Positions 8,576-17,016 of a DNA stretch of 64,000 nucleotides are shown here, in pieces. The stretch spans positions 682,001 to 746,000 of the forward strand of contig NZ_SGWR01000001.1 of assembly GCF_004217315.1 (NCBI RefSeq), in the 5' to 3' direction. Every line of letters begins with the position of its first letter. The stretch's first letter is position 1. The notes beneath the pieces are model-generated. The model saw only the letters and a program-made list of their open reading frames with translations. It was not told where the DNA came from and did no database searches. This DNA comes from Corticibacter populi. Lineage in GTDB: Bacteria; Pseudomonadota; Gammaproteobacteria; Burkholderiales; Burkholderiaceae_C. The position numbers and the translations under genes were made by a program.

Positions 8576-10099
8576 TTACAGCTCGAAGGCGACGGCACGC
8601 ACCAAGCCTTCGAGCACGTCGCGGGCAAAGCCAGGCGGCGTGAACTCGTAGCGGGTCGAGGCCGCTTGCAGCTGCCGGGCCCACTGCGTCAGCGAGGCGA
8701 TCGCCTCGGGGCTGTAGAAGGCGGCCATCATCTCATAGTTGAGGAACATGCTGCGGGTGTCGAGATTGGCAGAGCCGCTCATGGCGATCTGCTCATCGAT
8801 GATGAAGGCCTTGGCATGCGCCATATGCGCGATCCAGTACACCTCGCCGCCGGCCTGCGCGATCAGCCGCAGCGGGCGCATGCGGGCGATGTCGGCAAGG
8901 CGGTGGTTGGAGACCTTCGGGATCAGCAACTGCACCCGCACGCCGCGGCGCGCCGCCAGCGTCAGCGCGGCCGTCAGCGTATCGTCGGGCACGAAATAAG
9001 GTGTGACGATGGTGATCGAGTGGCGCGCCTGAAAGAAACCCGTCAGCAGCAGCGTGTAGATCGTGTCATCCTGGTAGTCCGGCCCGCTGGGGATGAGCTG
9101 CATGGTCTGTGCCTGCAGGGTCTGCGGTGCCATGTCGCCGGTCTGGGCCGAACCGGGCGTGAGGTAGCCGGGCATGCTGGCCTTGACCAGATCGGCCACG
9201 TGATGCCAGGTATCCTGCAGGCGGTAGAAAGCATCGATGGCGCCATGCGCCAGGCTCTGGCCGGTGGCCTTGCTCTGCCCCCACAGCAGCGGCTGCGAAG
9301 CCTGTGCCCAGTCGGATTCGAAGATCGCAAGGAACTGCTCGGCGATCGGCCCGGTGGCCTGGAAGCTCATGTCCAGCCAGGCCGGATGCATGGGCTGGTC
9401 CAGATAGTACTCGGCGGCCAGATTTCGCCCGCCGGTCCAGACGCGCCGACCATCGACGATGATGCATTTGCGGTGGTTGCGCAGATTGGTGCGGCCCCTG
9501 ACCGGGTTGCGGAAGATCGGCATGAAGCGACGCAGTTCCACCCCATTGCGCAGCAGCAGCTGCATGCGTGCGCGCCGCAGCGCCAGGCTGCCAATGGCAT
9601 CGATCAGCAGGCGCACCCGCACGCCGCGGTGCACGGCCACCACCAACGCATCGATGATGCGCGAAGCCACCTCGTCGTTGCCCAGCACGAAGGTGCATAC
9701 GCACAGCTCATGTTCGGCCGCGTCGATGCAGTCGAGCACCCCCAGCAGCGCGATGCGGCCGTCGGCCTCGAAATGCAGCTCCGGCGCCAGCACCACCGGC
9801 GGCGCCTCAACCGCCACCAGCACTTCATGGGCCCAGCGCGGCTCGGCCTGCAGGCCCCTGTCCGGCTTGGGTGCAGACCAGTGCACCTGGTGGACCGGCA
9901 GCGCCTTGACGAGCTTGCGCGAACCGAACAGTAGGTAGAGCGGCAACCCCAGGTAGGGAAACGCGACGATCAGCAGCACCCAGGCCACCGCCGAGCCGGG
10001 TGGACGGCGCGAATGGTTGATGCGGTTGGTCAGCACATAGGTCAGCAGGCCAATGCAGACCAGGCTGATGTGCCCCAGTGAGAGCGGCAGTGCGTACAA
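8576..10099 (-). CDS. cls: Cardiolipin synthase-like phospholipase D family protein
   Basis: Membrane phospholipid enzyme that probably makes cardiolipin by phosphatidyl transfer. The 507 residues include two N-terminal hydrophobic segments (about residues 8-24 and 37-58) and two HxKxxxxD catalytic motifs: HRKCIIVDG with GGRNLA after it, and HAKAFIIDE with SGSANLD after it. Length and layout match ClsA (E. coli 486). The start is uncertain: the only suitable early codon is TTG at 10099, without a clear Shine-Dalgarno. It is divergent from the TolC-family gene. ClsB/ClsC-type PLD enzymes usually lack the N-terminal helices, which favours ClsA. Confidence 0.85.
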   Translation of the reverse strand: MYALPLSLGHISLVCIGLLTYVLTNRINHSRRPPGSAVAWVLLIVAFPYLGLPLYLLFGSRKLVKALPVHQVHWSAPKPDRGLQAEPRWAHEVLVAVEAPPVVLAPELHFEADGRIALLGVLDCIDAAEHELCVCTFVLGNDEVASRIIDALVVAVHRGVRVRLLIDAIGSLALRRARMQLLLRNGVELRRFMPIFRNPVRGRTNLRNHRKCIIVDGRRVWTGGRNLAAEYYLDQPMHPAWLDMSFQATGPIAEQFLAIFESDWAQASQPLLWGQSKATGQSLAHGAIDAFYRLQDTWHHVADLVKASMPGYLTPGSAQTGDMAPQTLQAQTMQLIPSGPDYQDDTIYTLLLTGFFQARHSITIVTPYFVPDDTLTAALTLAARRGVRVQLLIPKVSNHRLADIARMRPLRLIAQAGGEVYWIAHMAHAKAFIIDEQIAMSGSANLDTRSMFLNYEMMAAFYSPEAIASLTQWARQLQAASTRYEFTPPGFARDVLEGLVRAVAFEL

Positions 10100-10256
10100 G
10101 GGGACTGGTATCGGAAAACGTGAGGGAGAAAACCCCGTTGGGATGAAGAGAAATGACCGGCCGCCCGGGTGGCGGCGCGGTCGCTGTGTGCATTATCCCT
10201 GATCCCTCCACCCACCCCTGCCGGCGCATGCACATCACGTACACTTGGCCCTCGAC

Positions 10257-10290
10257 GCCTGTTCATGACCCGTTCATGGGTGGAACAGGC
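10257..10290. promoter_or_regulatory. Inverted repeat in the divergent cls/tolC-like promoter region
   Basis: GCCTGTTC and GAACAGGC form eight-base perfect arms around an 18-base centre that has its own CCC/GGG match. It lies 48 bases upstream of the TolC-family start. It could be a repressor operator or an RNA hairpin in the leader; nothing in the sequence decides which. Confidence 0.35.
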
Positions 10291-10337
10291 GCTTGGCCAT
10301 CCGCACCGCACTGTTTTCTTGTACCAACTGGATATCC

Positions 10338-11723
10338 ATGCGTCCGATTCGACACCTCGCTGCCGCCATCGCCCTCGGTTTCGCTTGCTCGGCACAGGCG
10401 CAAAGCCTGCTGGAAATGGTGGAAAGCGCCACCGGCTATGACGCCCAGTGGCGCGCCGCCCTGGCCGAGCGCGACGCCGTGGCGCGCCGCAGCGACCAGG
10501 CCCGCGCCCCGCTGCTGCCGCAAGTGGGGGTGGGCGCCGAGCTCTCCCGCACGCAGACCCGCGTCAACCCGCAGGGCCTGCCTGCATCGCAGAGCGTGCG
10601 CTACACCGGCACCAATCGCACCGTGGCGCTGTCCGCCTCCCAGGCCCTTTACCGGCCCGCCGACCGCCTGCAATGGAGCCAGAGCAAGCTGGCCCTCGAA
10701 CAGGCCAGTGCAGGCCTGGATGCCGCCGCGCAGGACCTGATCGTGCGCGTGGCGCAGGCCTACTTCGATGTGCTGGCCGCGCAGGACACCTTGATGTTCG
10801 TGCAGGCGCAAAAAGCCGCCGTGCAGGAGCAGTTGGCGGCGGCCCAGCGCAATTTCGAGGTCGGCAATGCCACCATCACCGACACCCGCGAGGCCCAGGC
10901 CCAGTTCGACCGCATCCGCGCCGAAGAAATCGCCAGCGAGAACGACCTGCTGGTCAAGCGTCTGGCGCTGGACCAGACCGTCGGCCTCATCCAGACCCAA
11001 CCGTGGACGCTGCGTGTGCCGGCGGCCTTGCCCAGCGCCGAACCCGACAGTGTGCTTGACTGGGTGGCGCAGGCCGAAAGCACGCAGCCGCAAATCCGCC
11101 AGGCGCTGCTGGCACTGGACATCGCCAAGCTGGAGACCGACAAGGCCGAGACCGGTCACCTGCCCACGGTGGACCTGACAGCCAGCCTCGCGCATGTGCA
11201 GAACCCCGACGGCACGCTCAGCAGCCCGCTGCCGCCCACCCGCAGTAACCAGGGCAGCATCGGCGTGCAGCTCAATGTGCCGCTGTTCGCCGGCTTTGCC
11301 GTGCAGAACCGCGTCAGGGAAACCGTGGCGCTGGAAGAGCAGGCCCGCGCCCAGCTCGACGCGGTGCGCCGCCAGGTGACGCAAGCCACCCGCGAGGCCT
11401 TCTATGGCCTGCATTCCGGCTTGAGCCAGGTGCAGGCGCTCGAAGCGGCCGAGGCATCCAGCCAGAGCGCGCTCGAAGCCAACCAGCTGGGCTACCAGGT
11501 GGGTGTGCGCATCAACATCGACGTGCTCAATGCCCAAAGCCAGCTCTACCAGACCCGCCGTGAACTGGCCCAGGCCCGCTACGACGTGCTGATGACCCAT
11601 CTGCGGCTGGCCCAGACCAGTGGCACGCTGGGCCTCGATCAAGTACACCGCATCAACAGCCTGCTGCAGGCCCCTGGGGCCGATGAGCCCGCACCGGCCC
11701 AGGCCGCGCCTGGCTCCAGTTGA
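10338..11723 (+). CDS. TolC-family outer membrane channel protein
   Basis: Outer membrane component of a type I secretion or multidrug efflux pump. The start at 10338 gives a signal peptide (MRPIRHLAAAIALGFACSAQA), and the mature protein is about 440 residues. It has the duplicated long-helix/strand pattern of the family: an early block around DLIVRVAQAYFDVLAAQDTL and its repeat near the end with INIDVLNAQSQLYQTRRELA. This matches TolC itself and type I secretion outer membrane proteins. No inner-membrane or adaptor gene lies next to it, so it probably serves pumps encoded elsewhere. A short Pro/Ala-rich tail ends the protein. Confidence 0.88.
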   Translation: MRPIRHLAAAIALGFACSAQAQSLLEMVESATGYDAQWRAALAERDAVARRSDQARAPLLPQVGVGAELSRTQTRVNPQGLPASQSVRYTGTNRTVALSASQALYRPADRLQWSQSKLALEQASAGLDAAAQDLIVRVAQAYFDVLAAQDTLMFVQAQKAAVQEQLAAAQRNFEVGNATITDTREAQAQFDRIRAEEIASENDLLVKRLALDQTVGLIQTQPWTLRVPAALPSAEPDSVLDWVAQAESTQPQIRQALLALDIAKLETDKAETGHLPTVDLTASLAHVQNPDGTLSSPLPPTRSNQGSIGVQLNVPLFAGFAVQNRVRETVALEEQARAQLDAVRRQVTQATREAFYGLHSGLSQVQALEAAEASSQSALEANQLGYQVGVRINIDVLNAQSQLYQTRRELAQARYDVLMTHLRLAQTSGTLGLDQVHRINSLLQAPGADEPAPAQAAPGSS

Positions 11724-11948
11724 GCCCGCCAGGGCGGCCGGCGAACCGGTGAACCGGCAGGATATGCCGGCTTGAGCCAGCAGATCCTGCCCGGCGCGTC
11801 TTCCTGGTAGTGCTGCGCTGACGCAAAACGGCAGTCTCGGCTACCATGGTCGTTCTTTGGTCCGCGCCGCCCCGCGGCGCACCAGCCTGCATGGACCCCG
11901 GCCCGCGCGATGGCGCACCGGCCTGGTCATCACTGGAAAGGAGCTTGC

Positions 11949-12911
11949 ATGCCTGAACTCAGAGCATTAGGAAAAACCGGTCTTCAGGTCGCGCCGATCT
12001 GCTTTGGCGGCAATGTGTTCGGCTGGACTGCCGACGAGGCCACCTCGTTCGCGCTGCTCGATGCCTTGGTGGACAACGGCTTCAGTTTCATCGACACCGC
12101 CGATGTGTATTCCCGCTGGGCCGATGGCCACCAGGGCGGCGAATCCGAACGCATCATCGGCAAGTGGCTGCGTCAGGGCGGCGGCAGCCGGCGCGAACAG
12201 GTCGTGCTGGCCACCAAGGTCGGCATGGACATGGGAGATGGCAAAAACGGCCTGCGCCCCGATTACATCCGCGCCGCAGTCGATGCCTCGCTGCAGCGCC
12301 TGCAGACCGACTACATCGATCTGTACTACGCCCACCAGGATGATGTCGATACGCCGCTGGACGAGACGCTGGGCGCCTTCGACGCGCTGGTCAAGGCCGG
12401 CAAGGTCCGCCATATCGGTGCCTCCAATTACAGTGCGCCACGGCTGGAACAGGCGCTGCAGACCAGCGCACGCCTGGGACTGGCGCGCTACGATGTGCTG
12501 CAGCCGCTCTACAACCTGTACGACCGCGCGGACTTCGAGCAGAACCTTCTGCCGCTGGTGCAGGAGCATGAGCTGGCGGTGGCGCCCTACTTCTCGCTGG
12601 CCGCCGGTTTTCTGACCGGCAAGTACCGCAAGCCCGAGGATGCCGGCAAGAGCCCGCGCGGCAAGGGCGTGGTCGAAAAGTACCTCAACGACCGTGGGTT
12701 GGTGATTCTCAACAAGCTCGACGAAACGGCCGAGCGCTACCACGCCACGCCCTCGCAGGTGGCACTGTCGTGGCTGATACGCCAGCCAGGCGTCACTGCG
12801 GCGATTGCCAGCGTCAGCTCGCTCGACCAGCTCGATGAGTTGCTGTTTGCCGCCCGCCTGCGGCTGGACGTGGATGCGCTGGAAGAACTGAGCCTGGCCA
12901 GTTCCGGCTGA
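11949..12911 (+). CDS. Aldo/keto reductase
   Basis: NAD(P)H-dependent oxidoreductase of the aldo/keto reductase barrel fold, cytosolic, 320 residues. The catalytic tetrad is readable: Asp and Tyr in FIDTADVYS, Lys in LATKVG, His in YYAHQDD. The family block RHIGASNYSA and the cofactor-loop region near the C-terminus (SWLIRQPGVTAAIASV) are present. The start at 11949 has GGAAAGGAG in front; the upstream in-frame extension is not needed. It is a single-gene unit, with 225 bases separating it from the TolC-family gene. The sequence does not give the substrate. Confidence 0.9.
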   Translation: MPELRALGKTGLQVAPICFGGNVFGWTADEATSFALLDALVDNGFSFIDTADVYSRWADGHQGGESERIIGKWLRQGGGSRREQVVLATKVGMDMGDGKNGLRPDYIRAAVDASLQRLQTDYIDLYYAHQDDVDTPLDETLGAFDALVKAGKVRHIGASNYSAPRLEQALQTSARLGLARYDVLQPLYNLYDRADFEQNLLPLVQEHELAVAPYFSLAAGFLTGKYRKPEDAGKSPRGKGVVEKYLNDRGLVILNKLDETAERYHATPSQVALSWLIRQPGVTAAIASVSSLDQLDELLFAARLRLDVDALEELSLASSG

Positions 12912-12980
12912 GCGCCATGAGCGCGCGCAGCCGGTCAGCCATCGCGGCCCGGCTATGCCAGCCCGGCGCCGCTTGGCGAA

Positions 12981-13703
12981 TCAACTGGCGCCAGACCCTG
13001 GCGGCGTGGCTTGGTGCATGTCGGCCAGTTCGTCGGCCATGGCTTCGTACACCGTCTTGCGCACGGAAAATTCCAGCTCCTCGCGCAGGCTGGGCACCAG
13101 CGAGCGCGTTTGCTGTTCGACCACCACGGCAATCACCTCGGCCACCCGCACGCTCAGCAGTGCATCGACGCGCTGCATGATGCGGTGCACCAGCTGCTCC
13201 TCGAAATTCTCGGGCAGCAAGGCCTTGAAGTCGGTGGCCGTTTGCTCCGGCGTGAAGAAAGCGGGCGACGCGCCAGCCACGGCAGCGTGTGATGCCGGAG
13301 CAGTCCAGGCGGCGATCTCTTCCTCCGCGAGTCCCAGCGGTGTTTCGGTTCCTGCGGACGTGGTAGCGGCCTCGGATGCTTCTGATACCACCGATGTCGG
13401 ACCGGCAACGTCTGTCCCCTGCGGCCACTGCAGCGCCTGTGCCAGTGATTCGAGCGGGTCGTTGATCACGGCCGCAAACCGTTCCGTCGGGGCGGGAGGC
13501 CGTGCGCCGTCCGCGCCAGTCGGCTGGCTGGCAGCCTCCACCGCCTCCACAGGCTCGGTAAGCACCGGAATCACCGCGGGAGGGAAAGTCGCGGACGCGG
13601 CCTGCAATTCGCCGAGCGGTACGGCATCGAGGGCCTCGGTCAGCGTGGGAATCGACTCAGGGGGAAAGGGACCCGCAGCCCGATCGCGTTCATCAGTCAT
13701 CAT
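12981..13703 (-). CDS. Unknown acidic protein downstream of holC
   Basis: A 240-residue protein I do not recognise. The first ~155 residues are low-complexity, rich in Ala, Pro, Glu and Thr, with repeated short runs such as FPPESIPTLTEAL and FPPAVIPVLTEPV (an imperfect internal repeat about 28 residues apart). The last ~80 residues are predicted helical and amphipathic (LLPENFEEQLVHRIMQRV, then VAVVVEQQTRSL-like, then VRKTVYEAMADELAD). No signal peptide or membrane segment. It begins six bases after the holC stop, so it is probably co-transcribed. Two adjacent ATG codons are possible starts. An accessory replication role would be guesswork. Confidence 0.6.
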   Translation of the reverse strand: MMTDERDRAAGPFPPESIPTLTEALDAVPLGELQAASATFPPAVIPVLTEPVEAVEAASQPTGADGARPPAPTERFAAVINDPLESLAQALQWPQGTDVAGPTSVVSEASEAATTSAGTETPLGLAEEEIAAWTAPASHAAVAGASPAFFTPEQTATDFKALLPENFEEQLVHRIMQRVDALLSVRVAEVIAVVVEQQTRSLVPSLREELEFSVRKTVYEAMADELADMHQATPPGSGAS

Positions 13704-13709
13704 GGGCCG

Positions 13710-14156
13710 TCATAGGGAGGTTTGCGCCAGATCATGCCCTTCGATGCGGTAGCCGCGCTGTTGGTAGTAGCGCCAGCGCTGCCGGCCCATTTGCCGGTCG
13801 GCATCGTCAGCGGCAGCCACCATCTCGTAGACCTGCTCGAAATGGCTGAAGCAGGATGGCACCTCGGGCCACAGGCTCAGCAGGGCCTGCGGCTTGGCCA
13901 CCAGTGGCGCTGCCTCGGGGCTTTCGAGCAGCTGGATGGGGCCGGCTGCCGCCTGCAGGGCGGCATCGGCACGCAGCCAGTCGTGGGCGATGAAGTCGCT
14001 GGGAGCCATGTTCCACAGCAGGCCATCGATGTCCTGCAACTGCTCGACCGGAGCGGTGATCACCAGGCCGCTGCCCTGCGTGAAGGCCTTGCGCGCCAGA
14101 CGGCAGGCGAAATGCAGCTTGCTCGGGACGTTGAAGTAGAAAAGCACATCCGTCAT
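13710..14156 (-). CDS. holC: DNA polymerase III chi subunit
   Basis: Clamp-loader accessory subunit that binds SSB and, via psi, the clamp loader. The 148-residue protein starts TDVLFYFNVPSKLHFACRLARKA, matching the chi N-terminal pattern (strand, then basic helix), and continues with the conserved LLWNMAPSDFIAHD block and a C-terminal Tyr/Arg-rich region. I started at the ATG at 14156; 12 extra upstream codons look unrelated. In many betaproteobacteria holC follows pepA; pepA is not beside it here. An unknown acidic gene follows within six bases. Confidence 0.9.
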   Translation of the reverse strand: MTDVLFYFNVPSKLHFACRLARKAFTQGSGLVITAPVEQLQDIDGLLWNMAPSDFIAHDWLRADAALQAAAGPIQLLESPEAAPLVAKPQALLSLWPEVPSCFSHFEQVYEMVAAADDADRQMGRQRWRYYQQRGYRIEGHDLAQTSL

Positions 14157-14222
14157 GCCCGCATTATCTGGCAAATCATCCGGCGCTCCCAATGAACCAA
14201 TCGGCCTCCCCGCCTGATCTGT

Positions 14223-14984
14223 TCAACGCAGCAGCGCCAGCTCCTCGGGCTGCAGCCAGCGCCACTGCCCCGGCGCAAGGTCGGCCGGCAGCACCAGGCC
14301 GCCAATCTGGCTGCGGTGCAGTTGCTCGACACGGTTGCCCACCGCGGCGATCATGCGCTTGACTTGGTGGTACTTGCCCGCGTGCAGCGTCAGCACCAGA
14401 TGGTGGGGAGACTTCAGCTCACAGGCATCGGCCTTGACCGGCTTGGGATCGTCGTTCAGGACCACACCCGCGAGCAACTGGCGCACCTGCCCGGGAGTCA
14501 CCGGGTCTGCGGTGCGCGCCTCGTACACCTTGGCGACGCGATGCTTGGGCGAACTCATGCGATGGATGAAGATGCCATCGTCGGAGAGCAGCAGCAAGCC
14601 GGTGGTGTCCTGGTCGAGCCGGCCGATGGCCTGCACGCCCGGCTTGCCACCTTTGACGGGGCGCTGGCGCAGTGGCGCCGGCAGCAAGGTGTAGACACTG
14701 GGCCAGGCCGAGGGCTTTTGCGAGCATTCGGTGCCGGCCGGCTTGTTCATCATCAGCCAGGCCTTGTCGCGGAACGGCCAGACTTGCCCCTGCACCCGCA
14801 GCCACAGGCCCTGCGGCTCGGCCATGAATGCGGCAGGATCAGTCTCGGTGTGCCAGGCCTCTTCATCGGGCAATCCATCCCCGCACACCTGCACCTGAAC
14901 CTGCACAAGCCCGGCCTGCGCCAGTCCTGCACAGACCCGGCGCGTGCCAAAGCCCTGCGAGAAAAGGATGTCGGCCAGGATCAC
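14223..14984 (-). CDS. rsuA: 16S rRNA pseudouridine(516) synthase
   Basis: Isomerises uridine 516 of 16S rRNA to pseudouridine. The 253-residue protein has a divergent N-terminal S4-like RNA-binding part (ADILFSQGFGTRRV), then the RsuA/RluB/E/F-type catalytic domain with MNKPAGTECS, the motif-II block AIGRLDQDTTGLLLL containing the catalytic Asp, and the late KYHQVKRMIAAVGN. The GTG start overlaps the TGA of the upstream LOG-family gene by four bases (GTGA), implying coupled translation. RluE/RluB are alternatives, but the N-terminal domain and AGTECS suit RsuA best. Confidence 0.88.
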   Translation of the reverse strand: MILADILFSQGFGTRRVCAGLAQAGLVQVQVQVCGDGLPDEEAWHTETDPAAFMAEPQGLWLRVQGQVWPFRDKAWLMMNKPAGTECSQKPSAWPSVYTLLPAPLRQRPVKGGKPGVQAIGRLDQDTTGLLLLSDDGIFIHRMSSPKHRVAKVYEARTADPVTPGQVRQLLAGVVLNDDPKPVKADACELKSPHHLVLTLHAGKYHQVKRMIAAVGNRVEQLHRSQIGGLVLPADLAPGQWRWLQPEELALLR

Positions 14985-15889
14985 AGGTCCACCGTATTGG
15001 GCTCGACCAGCTCGGCCGCGCGGCTGGGGGTGGCGTAGAAGGCGCGGATCACCTCCCAGGCCTGGCGCGGCTCGTCACAATAATGGAAGAGTTGCAGATC
15101 GGTCTCGTTGATGGTGCCCTGCTCGACCAGCGCGTCGAAGTTGAGCATCCTGCGCCAGAACTCGCTGCCGAACAGGACGATCGGTACACGCTTGGCCTTC
15201 TTGGTCTGCACCAGCGTCAGCACCTCGAAAAGCTCATCGAGCGTGCCAAAGCCGCCGGGGAAGACCACCAGCGCCTTGGCCCGTATCAGGAAGTGCATCT
15301 TGCGCAGCGCGAAATAGTGGAACTTGAAGCTCAGGCCCGGCGTGATGTAGGAGTTGCCGCTTTGCTCGTGCGGCAACGTGATGTTCAGGCCGATGTTGAG
15401 CGCGCCAGCCTCGTAGGCGCCGCGATTGGCCGCCTCCATGATGCCAGGCCCCCCGCCGGTGCAAACCACGAAGCGCTTCTCCACCGGCTCGGATTCGCAT
15501 TCGGTCGCCACCAGATGGGCAAAGGCGCGCGCCTGCTCGTAATAGGCGGCGTTGCGCACGGCGCGCCTGGCCTGGGCGATGGCAGCATCGTCGCCGCTGG
15601 CCTCGGCGGCCTTGAGGCGTTCATTGGCGGTCTGCGCATCGACGAAGCGCGCGCTGCCGTAGATCACCACGGTGTTGTGGATGCCACGCGCCTCCTGTTC
15701 CAGCTCAGGCTTGAGCAGCTCCAGTTGGAAGCGGATACCGCGCGTCTCGCGGCGCGCCATGAACTCCGGGTCGTCGAAAGCCAGCCGGTACGATTCCGGC
15801 TGCAAGGCCTTCGGGTTGATGGCCTCGGCATCGACCTCGTCGATGCTGTGGGTGAGCGTCTGGGTGATTTGCGGCGGAGTCGATTTCAT
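14981..15889 (-). CDS. LOG-family (TIGR00730-type) nucleotide-processing protein
   Basis: A 302-residue protein with the lysine-decarboxylase-like Rossmann fold of the LOG family, whose known members remove the ribose phosphate from nucleoside monophosphates. The diagnostic motifs GGGPGIMEAANRGA and PGGFGTLDELFE are both intact. An N-terminal extension of about 90 residues distinguishes it from short plant-type LOG proteins. The start at 15889 was chosen over a longer frame that runs 43 codons upstream. It precedes and overlaps rsuA. Substrate unknown; a lysine decarboxylase label, common in old annotations, is not supported. Confidence 0.85.
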   Translation of the reverse strand: MKSTPPQITQTLTHSIDEVDAEAINPKALQPESYRLAFDDPEFMARRETRGIRFQLELLKPELEQEARGIHNTVVIYGSARFVDAQTANERLKAAEASGDDAAIAQARRAVRNAAYYEQARAFAHLVATECESEPVEKRFVVCTGGGPGIMEAANRGAYEAGALNIGLNITLPHEQSGNSYITPGLSFKFHYFALRKMHFLIRAKALVVFPGGFGTLDELFEVLTLVQTKKAKRVPIVLFGSEFWRRMLNFDALVEQGTINETDLQLFHYCDEPRQAWEVIRAFYATPSRAAELVEPNTVDL

Positions 15890-15968
15890 GCGTTGGCGTC
15901 GATAACGGGAATGGAATGCGTCGGAAGCGAAGGGTGGGAGGATCGCAGCGGCGAACAGCAGATGGGCA

Positions 15969-16829
15969 TCAGGCCGGGGCCGTTGCAGCCATGGCCTCGC
16001 CCATGCGGATCGCGCCACCGGGATGCCAGGCCGGGTTCCATTGCAGCGGAACCCCGTCCGGCATCAGCAGAATGACCGTGGAGCCAAGCTGGAAGCGCCC
16101 CATCTCTTCGCCCTGCCGCAGCGTGATGGCGCTTTGACCGGCAGCGCCGTACTGCCAGTGACGGATCGCACCGGTGCGCGGGGGCGTCACCACACCATGC
16201 CAGCTGGTGGCGATGCTGCCGACGATGGTGGCCCCCACCAGCACCATGGTAAACGGCCCCTGCGGTCCTTCAAACCAGCAGACCAGCCGCTCATTGCGGG
16301 CGAACAGGCGGTCGAGCCCGCGCGCCGTGGCCTGGTTGACCGAATACAGGTCCCCGGGCACATGGCTCATGCGCAGCAGACGCCCGTCGCAAGGCATGTG
16401 GATGCGGTGGTAGTCACGCGGGCTCAGGTACAGCGTGGCGAAATGGCCATGGGCGTAAGCGGCAGCCGCCCCGGCATCAGCCAGCAGCTCGGCGGCGGTG
16501 TAGTCCCGCCCCTTGGCCTGGATGATGCGTCCGGCCTCGATGCGGCCGAGCTGGCTGACCGCGCCATCGACCGGGCTGATCCAGGCGCTGCCTGCCAGCG
16601 GCCGCGCGTCCGGTCGCAGCGCACGGGTGAAGAAGTCGTTGAAGCACGCATAGTCGGCCGGATCGGCATGCAGGGCTTCGCTCATGTCCACCCCATAGCG
16701 GCGTATGAACCAACGCATGAAGGGCTGGGCGATCCAGGGCTGGCGGGCCGCAGCCAGACGGCCGGCGGCGCGCGTGAGGGCCAGCCGGGGCGTCAGCTGC
16801 TGCAACAAAATGGCCAATCGATCGGACAC
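15969..16829 (-). CDS. psd: Phosphatidylserine decarboxylase proenzyme
   Basis: Inner-membrane enzyme that makes phosphatidylethanolamine from phosphatidylserine. The 286-residue proenzyme carries the self-cleavage motif LGST near the C-terminus (QLGSTVILL), where Ser becomes the pyruvoyl group. The other residues of the self-processing triad appear as SPVDGAVSQLG (Asp) and DYHRIHMP (His). The start is a GTG at 16829 with GAGGAA ten bases upstream. The length is as in E. coli-type Psd (322) minus a short segment. It stands between ppiC and the LOG-family gene on the same strand. Confidence 0.95.
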   Translation of the reverse strand: MSDRLAILLQQLTPRLALTRAAGRLAAARQPWIAQPFMRWFIRRYGVDMSEALHADPADYACFNDFFTRALRPDARPLAGSAWISPVDGAVSQLGRIEAGRIIQAKGRDYTAAELLADAGAAAAYAHGHFATLYLSPRDYHRIHMPCDGRLLRMSHVPGDLYSVNQATARGLDRLFARNERLVCWFEGPQGPFTMVLVGATIVGSIATSWHGVVTPPRTGAIRHWQYGAAGQSAITLRQGEEMGRFQLGSTVILLMPDGVPLQWNPAWHPGGAIRMGEAMAATAPA

Positions 16830-16926
16830 GGCTTGGGAATTCCTCGCAAAACAGGCGATTCTATGCGGATCGGGCGCAGTGGCGCGGCTTCATCCCTGTG
16901 CACAGTAGCGGCTCTGCCGGCTGACC

Positions 16927-16959
16927 AAAGAAAAAGGGAGTGCATCACATGCCCTCCCT
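16927..16959 (-). terminator. Intrinsic terminator after the PpiC-type gene
   Basis: On the minus strand AGGGAG-G-GCAT, a GTG loop, ATGC-A-CTCCCT, then TTTTTCTTT: a 10-base stem with one mismatch and a U-tract. It lies 58 bases beyond the stop of the PpiC-type gene and separates it from psd. Confidence 0.85.
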
Positions 16960-17016
16960 CGTTGCTGGCATCGGCTGGCGTGCCGCCAGCCGATGCCGGT
17001 GCTTCTGCTTCCGCGA

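Noticed and set aside
8486-9934. Plus-strand frames opposite dusA and the cls-like gene
   Set aside because: Protein-like length comes from the high GC of the antisense strand; the minus-strand genes carry the catalytic motifs.
11754-11770. CCGGCA/TGCCGG hairpin after the TolC-family gene
   Set aside because: Short arms and no U-tract; the GC-rich context makes such hairpins common.
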